Shown: piece by piece, positions 58,016 to 64,000 of the stretch
How the letters are laid out: every line of letters starts with the position of its first letter
Numbering within the stretch: the stretch's first letter is position 1
Origin: an uncultured Flavobacteriales bacterium
GTDB taxonomy: Bacteria > Bacteroidota > Bacteroidia > Flavobacteriales_D > Crocinitomicaceae
Reading direction: 5' to 3'
NCBI GenBank assembly: GCA_943789205.1
Contig: CALSTG010000001.1
Coordinates: 124,001 to 188,000 of the forward strand
Length of the DNA: 64,000 bases
Translations under genes and position numbers: made by a program
Notes under the pieces: generated by a model
Seen by the model: only the letters and a program-made list of their open reading frames with translations
Database searches by the model: none
Told to the model about the DNA's origin: nothing

Positions 58016-59736
58016 ATGAAAAAATATCGTCGCACCTTTGTAGACGACCAATTGGTCATTGATTCATATGAATCAGTTGAGAAATATCTCACCGACTTAA
58101 AAGAAAGAAGTTTAGAATCTCCAACGGCTTTGAAACAATGGCTTAAAGATAAAAGCGAGTTGGAAGCAGTTTTAGAAGAAGATATGGCTTGGCGCTATAT
58201 TCGAATGTCTATTGATACCGGTAATGAGGCACATCAAAAAGCATATACCTTTTTTGTGTCTGAAATCCAGCCAAAGCTTGCACCTATTGATGATGCCTTA
58301 AATAAAAAGCTCATCGCTTGTCCATTTATTTCAGACTTAGAAAAAGACGAGGCCTTTGCCATTCACATAAGAAGCGTCAAAAGCCAGCTTGAATTATACA
58401 GAGAAGAAAACATTTCTAGTTCAGGCGTTTTTAGCTGAGAAGACGCAAGAATTTGGCGCTGTCAGTGGTGCGCAAAGTATTGAGCATGATGGCGAAACCA
58501 TCACCATGCAAAAGGCGAGGCTTATTTCTCAAAGAACAGAATGAAAGCCTCAGAAAACGAGTTTTTGAGAAAATGGCAAAAAGAAGATGTGCCGATATTT
58601 CAACCCTTGATGAACTTTTTAACACCTTAATTCAAAAGCGAACAGTATTGGCTAAAAATGCTGGATTTGAAAACTACCGAGATTACAAGTTCAAGCAAAT
58701 GGGACGTTTTGATTACACGAAAGAATCTTGCTTTGAATTTCATGAAGCTGTTGAACAGCATATCGTTCCTCTGGTAAAAAAGATTCAACAGCAGAAACTA
58801 GACACCATGGGGAAAACAATTTTCTCGCCATGGGATACTGCAGTTAATGCTGAAGGGAAAGCACCTTTAAAGCCATTTCAATCAGGACAAGAGATGCTGA
58901 ATGGTACCATTGCAGTTTTCGAAAAAATCAATCCCGAATTCGCCAGTTTTTTAAAAACCATGGAGAAAATGAAGCATCTAGATCTTGAATCCAAACCTGG
59001 TAAAGCACCAGGAGGATATAATTATCCTCTTTATGAAACAGGAGCTCCATTCATTTTTATGAACGCAGTTGGTTCTCAAGGAGATTTATCCACAATGATT
59101 CATGAAGGCGGTCATGCAATTCATAGTTTTCTTACTCATGATCTCGAATTGACCGCATTTAAAAGCTTCCCTTCGGAAATAGCAGAGCTCGCTTCAATGA
59201 GTATGGAACTGCTTTCTATGGATTATTGGAATGAATTTTATGATGAGACTGACGATTTACAACGTGCAAAAAAAGAACAGCTGCAAGGGACTATTACTAT
59301 TCTTGCCTTGGATCGCGCAAATTGATGCTTTTCAGCATTGGGTATATGAAAACCATGAACCATACCTCTGAGGAGAGAACGAACGGCTTATTGGATGGAT
59401 TTAAATCACAGGATTTGGTACTGGGCTTGTTGATTGGACTGGATATGAAAAAACATTCTCCTCTTCCTGGCAGAGACAAATGCATTTATTTGAGGTGCCT
59501 TTTTACTACATTGAATACGGAATCGCTCAGCTTGGAGCCATAGGTGTATGGAAAAACAGTAGAACGTGACTTATAAACAAGCAGTGGCAGATTACCGCAC
59601 TGCATTAAGTTTAGGCTATACGAAGTCTATGCCCGAAGTTTATAGAAAAGCAGGTGTTGATTTTAAATTTTCAAGTGAACATATCTGCATGCTTGCAGAT
59701 TTTGTTGCCGAAGAGCTTGAAAAGCTTGGTGCATAA
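58016..59736 (+). pseudogene. M3 family oligoendopeptidase, broken by seven apparent frameshifts
   Basis: Cytosolic zinc oligopeptidase (oligoendopeptidase F-like). Reading through single-base shifts gives one continuous family sequence from MKKYRRTFVDDQ to AEELEKLGA. The zinc motif HEGGHAIHSF is at about 59101-59130, within an intact block. Shifts fall near 58418, 58511, 59304, 59360, 59388 and 59413 (each as if one base were inserted) and near 59563 (as if one base were lost). Segments between shifts are conserved with no other damage: QAFLAEKTQEFGAVSG; PWIAQIDAFQHWVYENH; FGTGLVDWTGYEKTF; VPFYYIEYGIAQLGAIGVWK. It is either a pseudogene or local sequence error. Confidence 0.88.
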
Positions 59737-59761
59737 TTAGATTCTTTTTTAAAAATCTCCT

Positions 59762-59769
59762 TATATTTG
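59762..59769 (+). promoter_or_regulatory. -7 promoter element of the tRNA gene
   Basis: TATATTTG, 10 nt before the mature tRNA 5' end. Confidence 0.6.
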
Positions 59770-59779
59770 CACCCGAAAT

Positions 59780-59853
59780 GGCGAGGTAGCTCAGTTGGTT
59801 AGAGCGCCGGATTCATAACCCGGAGGTCGGGAGTTCAAATCTCCCTCTCGCTA
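59780..59853 (+). tRNA. tRNA with CAU anticodon (elongator Met most likely)
   Basis: 74-nt cloverleaf: acceptor GGCGAGG pairing with TCTCGCT (two G-U pairs), D arm GCTC/GAGC, anticodon loop TTCATAA (CAU), and T arm GGGAG-TTCAAAT-CTCCC; discriminator A. CCA is not encoded (ACA follows the acceptor stem). The G-U first pair rules out an initiator tRNA. A CAU anticodon could also be Ile2 after lysidine modification, but the acceptor and D-arm resemble elongator tRNA-Met. Confidence 0.93.
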
Positions 59854-59876
59854 CAATAAGGGGTCTCAATCCCCAG

Positions 59877-59909
59877 AAAGGTTTCAGACAATCATCTGGA
59901 ACCTTTTTT
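59877..59909 (+). terminator. Rho-independent terminator after the tRNA
   Basis: 12-bp stem AAAGGTTTCAGA/TCTGGAACCTTT (one T-G pair) with a six-base loop and T run. Confidence 0.88.
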
Positions 59910-59979
59910 ATTTCTTCTACCCTCTTGTACTACACAAAAAACATTTTTTAAAATTGGTTGTTCTTCAAAAAACCTGTTT

Positions 59980-60534
59980 ATGATTTTTCTTCTTAATGCG
60001 ATGCTCTCTATTCAATTGCTTTCTTTAAACCTTAGCCACAAAGTCCCTTCTGTTACCCTATTTGACTTTTCTAAAAATTCAGATATCAGCAAATGGAGGG
60101 TCGTTAATGATGATGTTATGGGAGGTATTTCGAAAGCCACTTTCAAATTAAATACTCAAGGAAACGGTCACTTCGAAGGAGAAGTTTCAACAGATAATAA
60201 TGGTGGATTCGCCTCTGTTCGTTACATAATGGATCAAATAACTATTCAAGAGTCAACAACGATTAGAATCAAGGTGAAGGGAGATGGTAAAAACTACCAG
60301 TTCAGAATTAAAAATAAGAACTCAGATTATTTCTCTTACATCACTACCTTTTCCACGAGTGGTGACTGGCAGACAATCGAACTTAAATTAAAAGACTTTT
60401 ATCCAAGCTTTCGTGGTAGAAAATTAGATATCCCTAATTTCAATAAAAAAACAATCGAACAAATCTCTATTCTAATCGCGAATAAAAAGAAAGAAAGCTT
60501 TAGTCTTGAAATAGACAAGATTGAGCTGCATTAA
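59980..60534 (+). CDS. CIA30 family protein
   Basis: 184 residues with a hydrophobic N-terminus (IFLLNAMLSIQLLSLNL), then the CIA30/NDUFAF1-type carbohydrate-binding-like beta-sandwich: WRVVNDDVMGGISKATFKLN, GFASVRYIMD, IRIKVKGDGKNYQFRIK and the late FYPSFRGRKLDIPNF motif. In mitochondria the family helps assemble complex I; in bacteria the role is unclear. The N-terminus suggests export. Monocistronic with a hairpin after it. Confidence 0.9.
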   Translation: MIFLLNAMLSIQLLSLNLSHKVPSVTLFDFSKNSDISKWRVVNDDVMGGISKATFKLNTQGNGHFEGEVSTDNNGGFASVRYIMDQITIQESTTIRIKVKGDGKNYQFRIKNKNSDYFSYITTFSTSGDWQTIELKLKDFYPSFRGRKLDIPNFNKKTIEQISILIANKKKESFSLEIDKIELH

Positions 60535-60549
60535 ATATTTTGAATAGAC

Positions 60550-60573
60550 AAAGCCTCCTTTTCAGGAGGCTTT
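60550..60573. terminator. Bidirectional hairpin terminator
   Basis: Perfect 10-bp stem AAAGCCTCCT/AGGAGGCTTT with a 4-base loop, between two convergent genes. Only short T runs flank it, so efficiency is uncertain. Confidence 0.65.
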
Positions 60574-60597
60574 CAATATTCCAATTAAAGATTGGGT

Positions 60598-62730
60598 TTA
60601 TCTAACTATTAACTTCTGTGTATTTAAGTGCTTGTAATCATCTGCTAAGTTGATGAAGTACATTCCCGGATTCAAGTCTTCAACTTTGTATGTGTTTTGC
60701 ATTGCCACAGCTGCATTTTGTACCACTTGTCCATTTGCGTTTACGATTGTGATGTTCGTTACTGATGCACTATTCCATGTTACTGTTGCTGCATCTGTTG
60801 TTGGGTTTGGATAAACACTTGTTTGGATTCCATCCATGTCTTCAATTCCAGCTATACTCATTTCCTCAACGAGTGTATTTGTGATAACATCACATCCATT
60901 TGCATCGATTACAGTTACTTCATAGAAGCCTGCTGTTACATCAAAAAGATCTTCTGAAGTTTCTCCGTTATTCCATGTGTATGAATACGGTGCAACACCA
61001 CCAGATACTGTTAAATCAATTTCACCATCTTCATCTGATGTTGGTTGTATCACTTCCAAATCTGCTACCAAAGCTGTTGGGCCTTCAACAGTATAGCTTC
61101 CCCATACACTACATCCATTTCCGTTTGTAATTTTAAGTCTGTACGTTCCTGGAACAAGACCAGAAATATCTTCAGTCATCATTCCATTATCCCATTCAAA
61201 AATGAAATCAGGTGTGCCTTCAAGTATCGTAACATCAATCGATCCATTCGCTGCACCATTACAAGTTACATTCTGAACAGTTCCTTCAAATTGTGTAGGA
61301 ATTACCTCGTCGATAACTATTGAAGTATCTAATTGACATCCCATAGCATCGATAACAGTCAAGTCATAATGACCTACAGAAAGGTTGTTAAGGCTCAAAT
61401 CAGTAGCACCATTAGACCATTGTGTAGTAAAAGGAGCAGTACCACCAACGATTTCAACTTCAATCTGACCACTATTAGCTAAACAAGTCACACCAGAACT
61501 TACGTCCAAAGAGAACTTATTTATTTCAATGGCTAAATCAACAGCTGCTTTTGCATTTAAACGACCTGCGCCTATTGTTCCTACATAAGAAGGATTCAAT
61601 GCATCAACATTGGTTGAAGAGTTTTTAAGTACCCAAGAGATTTCCGCATTTGTTATACATGGATTCGCATCTAACATCAATCCAATTGTTCCGGTTACTA
61701 GAGGTGAAGCATATGAGCTACCTGAACCATATAAATACCAACCCTGAGCAGCAGAAATTGCGATATCATATCCTGGTGCACTTAAATCAACACTCGCATT
61801 ATGTTGGTGTGTTGTTGATGCATCTCCAATTACACGCTCATGGTTGTCACTTGGACCTGTACTCGTTACCGCAAAAACATTATCAAAAGAAGCAGGGTAA
61901 ACAAGACTTTCAGGACCACCGCACGTAGATCCATTTCCTGCAGCTGCTACAATAAAAGTTCCATTTTCATATACTTCATTGATGATATCTTGCACATACT
62001 GATTGTAAGAACATCCTGACGACCAGCTCAAATTGATAACTCTGTGACCGGCGTATGATGCATCAAGTACTTCGTTATAATTCATTTTATATAATGCTAA
62101 AGAACTATTATAACCTATTGCACTCTTTCCAATGTCATTACCTGTTGAGCCAGCAGCAGTTATTGCGACTGCAGTACCATGCGTCTGTGAAGAGGTATTC
62201 GTTGCATCGTAATGAACATACTTACCAACAAGTTCATCGTGGTCCGCAAAATAGTTCTGGTCTGAAATTGCAAGAACAATATCACTATTACCTGTCGTTA
62301 CATCCCATGCCGTTTGCGCATTGATGATGTCTAGAGCGTAATCCTCAGGAAAGACCTTTAGGTAATCGTTAGGCTCATTTAATGTTTCATAAACAGGAGC
62401 GTAAGCTACTTTTGAAGACGCGTCTAAAGCATTTGTAAGCTCAGCATACATGTCTACGACATCAGAAGTATATGACGTCAATTCATATACTGATAATAAT
62501 GATGCTTGTCTTGAAGATGGAATCGCTCTTTCTACCTCTGTAATATTAAGTGAAGAAATTGCATCTTGAAGAGTAGCATCATTTGAGACTAGTACACCTG
62601 ATTCGTTTTCAAATGGAACATCTGAAGGGTTAGAAATTGTAAGCCAAATTTTTGAGGACTCTTGTGAAAATGAAATGAACGTTGCTAAGAGAAAAGCGAC
62701 TGTCAGTGGTAAAGATTTAAAAGTATACAT
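60598..62730 (-). CDS. Secreted subtilisin-like protease (S8) with SprB-like repeats and T9SS type A sorting domain
   Basis: 710 residues from the ATG at 62730: signal peptide (MYTFKSLPLTVAFLLATFIS, ending FSQ), propeptide-like region, then the catalytic domain with Asp157 (AISDQNYF), His184 (SQTHGTAVAI) and Ser339 (GSGSSYASPLVTG). Three SprB-type repeats of about 75 residues follow, from about 412 to 635, each with a GG.APF/Y...W.NG and a G.Y.L/V.. .. GC motif. The C-terminal domain SVYPNPTTDAATVTWN targets it to T9SS. The upstream TTG-based extension to 62769 is rejected because it would bury the signal peptide. Confidence 0.93.
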   Translation of the reverse strand: MYTFKSLPLTVAFLLATFISFSQESSKIWLTISNPSDVPFENESGVLVSNDATLQDAISSLNITEVERAIPSSRQASLLSVYELTSYTSDVVDMYAELTNALDASSKVAYAPVYETLNEPNDYLKVFPEDYALDIINAQTAWDVTTGNSDIVLAISDQNYFADHDELVGKYVHYDATNTSSQTHGTAVAITAAGSTGNDIGKSAIGYNSSLALYKMNYNEVLDASYAGHRVINLSWSSGCSYNQYVQDIINEVYENGTFIVAAAGNGSTCGGPESLVYPASFDNVFAVTSTGPSDNHERVIGDASTTHQHNASVDLSAPGYDIAISAAQGWYLYGSGSSYASPLVTGTIGLMLDANPCITNAEISWVLKNSSTNVDALNPSYVGTIGAGRLNAKAAVDLAIEINKFSLDVSSGVTCLANSGQIEVEIVGGTAPFTTQWSNGATDLSLNNLSVGHYDLTVIDAMGCQLDTSIVIDEVIPTQFEGTVQNVTCNGAANGSIDVTILEGTPDFIFEWDNGMMTEDISGLVPGTYRLKITNGNGCSVWGSYTVEGPTALVADLEVIQPTSDEDGEIDLTVSGGVAPYSYTWNNGETSEDLFDVTAGFYEVTVIDANGCDVITNTLVEEMSIAGIEDMDGIQTSVYPNPTTDAATVTWNSASVTNITIVNANGQVVQNAAVAMQNTYKVEDLNPGMYFINLADDYKHLNTQKLIVR

Positions 62731-63083
62731 ATCCGTGCGTTTTGTTGTTTGTTTGTTTTGTTGACACAAATCTGCGATACTATATGCACCCCTGAAACAA
62801 AAACAAGCAAAGCAAATACAAAATACAGATGGACACTATACTCCGACTATGTAATCCCTACGCAGCAATTAGGTGATACTACGTAGACCTATAATTAAAT
62901 TAAAAAAAAGAGTAACCTTTTTGATGTATTGGATTTCAGAAGAAAACCCTTGTTTTACTTAGGCTGTAGAAATACACGCTCCGTAGAACCATCAGAATAT
63001 TGATATAAAATAGATAATCATCAAATTATATGAATAAAAAAAAGCGCCTCAAATGAGACGCTCTTAATACAAATAGAAGAATC
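62731..63083. other. 353-bp intergenic region
   Basis: No coding frame found. It holds the 5' region of the minus-strand subtilase with several TTTG runs near 62735-62765, a short palindrome CTACGTAG at about 62879-62886, and, at its right end, the minus-strand terminator of the small lipoprotein gene. No clear TAnnTTTG element could be placed for the subtilase. Confidence 0.6.
63034..63062 (-). terminator. Rho-independent terminator of the small lipoprotein gene (minus strand)
   Basis: On the minus strand AGCGTCTC-ATTT-GAGGCGCT (one T-G pair), followed by a run of T. Confidence 0.85.
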
Positions 63084-63293
63084 TTAGTGCTCACCGCAGT
63101 GAACAGTATAAACAATACTGTCCATTACATAACCAGTGCTTTCTAGATCTTCAGCTGCGTCTCCACAGTACTCTCCTTCTAGTTCTACTTCAGCTCCATC
63201 AGGACCGTCATAATGACATTCGAAACATTCTTCTTTGTTGCAAGCTGTGCCCGCGATAAGCAGCATTGCTGCAAAAAACATTTTAGTTTTCAT
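63084..63293 (-). CDS. Small Cys-rich lipoprotein with CXXCH motif
   Basis: 69 residues: MKTKMFFAAMLLIAGTACNK is a signal peptide with lipobox AGTAC, leaving a 52-residue acidic mature protein. It has Cys at 23, 26, 43 and 66 besides the lipid Cys18, and CFECH at 23-27 fits the CXXCH pattern. Disulfides are more likely than haem in so short a protein. It lies 32 bp downstream of the TonB-dependent receptor gene and probably shares its mRNA. Function unknown. Confidence 0.8.
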   Translation of the reverse strand: MKTKMFFAAMLLIAGTACNKEECFECHYDGPDGAEVELEGEYCGDAAEDLESTGYVMDSIVYTVHCGEH

Positions 63294-63325
63294 AAGTTAA
63301 AATTTAATTGATTATTGATTATTAA

Positions 63326-64000
63326 TTACTTATTTGATTGACTTTTCCCTTCAATACGCCACTTAAGATTAAAATAGAAGCTTCTTCCAGGTTCCATTAA
63401 ACCAAGTGACTTTAGATTAGACATGTGATTAATGTAACTCTCGTTCAATGCATTTCGCACCCCAAAGGAGAACTGAACAGGCCAATTACTATCCCATTTC
63501 ATTTGGCAACCCAACTGCAAAAGATGATAGCCTTCGGTAGCTGTTTCAAGAGGACCTACACGATCTTGATTGAAAAAATAATTGTGTTGAACAATTACCG
63601 ACGCAAAACCAAGCGCTTTATTCTTAGACAATTCAAAACGAACATTGGAACGAAGTCTAGCCTGAGGCATAAAATAAAGATCTTCGCCCTCTTGCACGAT
63701 ACCTAAGTCTCTTCCGAAAGTGTTTGAATATCCAGTTTCAAAATGAAAACGGTGTGCAAAATGTGGATGATAGTGGATACGTGTTTCTATACCATACAGT
63801 AATACGCCATTCTTAGCAGCATACTGATATACATCCATTCCGTCAATAACAGAATCAACCTGAGCGAGTTGTATGTAGCCATTAGCATAAGTGGTGTATG
63901 GATTAAACATAAGCGAAAAATGCTCATTCGAAAGCTCATAGTTGACATCTAGCTGAACAAAACGTTCAGATTTCAAATTACGATCCCCAAGCTCGTATCG
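63326..64000 (-). CDS. TonB-dependent receptor, C-terminal part (gene start outside window)
   Basis: The frame is open through the right edge (225 codons visible), so only the C-terminal barrel strands are seen. The edge reads YELGDRNLKSERF, matching the Y-E-x-G-x-x-N-L-K-x-E motif of the barrel, then repeated amphipathic strands (FHFETGYSNTFGRDLG, VRFELSKNKALGFAS) and a final YFNLKWRIEG strand. It is an outer-membrane importer of siderophore, metal or carbohydrate; the substrate cannot be told. A small Cys-rich lipoprotein follows. Confidence 0.88.
   Translation of the reverse strand, partial: RYELGDRNLKSERFVQLDVNYELSNEHFSLMFNPYTTYANGYIQLAQVDSVIDGMDVYQYAAKNGVLLYGIETRIHYHPHFAHRFHFETGYSNTFGRDLGIVQEGEDLYFMPQARLRSNVRFELSKNKALGFASVIVQHNYFFNQDRVGPLETATEGYHLLQLGCQMKWDSNWPVQFSFGVRNALNESYINHMSNLKSLGLMEPGRSFYFNLKWRIEGKSQSNK

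Noticed and set aside
59780..59853. Initiator tRNA-fMet assignment
   Set aside because: The first acceptor pair is G-U instead of the unpaired C-A of initiators, and the anticodon stem lacks the three G-C pairs next to the loop.

Overview
The window is AT-rich bacterial chromosome from a member of the Bacteroidota, most likely a marine or freshwater Flavobacteriales (Crocinitomicaceae/Cryomorphaceae-like; this rank is an inference). Four proteins end in type IX secretion (T9SS) sorting domains, one beside a PorP/SprF protein. Promoters fit the Bacteroidota -7 consensus TAnnTTTG, Shine-Dalgarno sequences are largely absent, and families typical of the phylum occur (DUF6089, DUF5606, nucleoside-recognition SpmA/SpmB fusion, Omp28-like protein). 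Nothing suggests a prophage, plasmid, IS element or CRISPR array; this is core chromosome with lineage-specific genes interspersed.

Layout. 1-5 kb: end of a nucleotide-sugar epimerase, glyA, and a large TPR-PAS-GAF sensor with a degenerate kinase domain. 5-9.3 kb: rpsF-rpsR-rplI (minus), a frameshifted dipeptidyl peptidase IV, a rhodanese, an acidic unknown, and the SRP RNA. 9.4-13.7 kb: a tightly overlapping five-gene operon (lipoprotein, epimerase-CBS fusion, DAHP synthase, KdsC-like phosphatase, saccharopine dehydrogenase-like enzyme). 13.7-20.7 kb: UMF1-type transporter, dapD, lipoprotein, trhO, lgt, pdhA and pdhC. 20.8-27.7 kb: a 1248-residue T9SS type B surface protein with its PorP/SprF-OmpA partner, then two tandem paralogous membrane proteins. 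27.7-36.7 kb: thioesterase, NYN-domain protein, a 25-residue-repeat protein, SpmAB-like protein, T9SS subtilase, acetyltransferase, acyl-CoA dehydrogenase, amidohydrolase. 36.7-40.5 kb (minus): hpt-adk-obgE-PAP2-crcB-SIMPL. 40.6-50.2 kb: purK, T9SS Omp28-like protein, POT peptide transporter, DUF819 transporter, unknowns, trmB. 50.2-57.3 kb: gatC, plsC, trpS, a TIGR03643/DUF2256 pair with interlocked start codons, DUF6089 protein, typA and a DEAD-box helicase. 57.4-64 kb: DUF5606 protein, an M3 peptidase gene with seven apparent frameshifts, tRNA(CAU), CIA30 protein, a second T9SS subtilase, a small CXXCH lipoprotein, and the end of a TonB-dependent receptor.

How the genes fit together. Much is housekeeping: translation (ribosomal proteins, trpS, gatC, trmB, trhO, typA, obgE, SRP RNA, tRNA), nucleotide metabolism (hpt, adk, purK), one-carbon and lysine metabolism (glyA, dapD), pyruvate dehydrogenase E1-alpha/E2, and fatty-acid oxidation. 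A second theme is peptide use: secreted proteases, POT uptake and intracellular peptidases, two of which look broken.

The most notable features are the epimerase-CBS/DAHPS/KdsC operon, whose domain layout parallels the KDO route KdsD-KdsA-KdsC; the sensor with intact H-box but lost ATP-binding motifs; the exact 25-residue Trp-Leu repeat protein; the recurrent TAnnTTTG-N3/4-start-codon geometry implying leaderless mRNAs; and the multiply frameshifted peptidase. All family assignments come from reading the sequence, without database searches.
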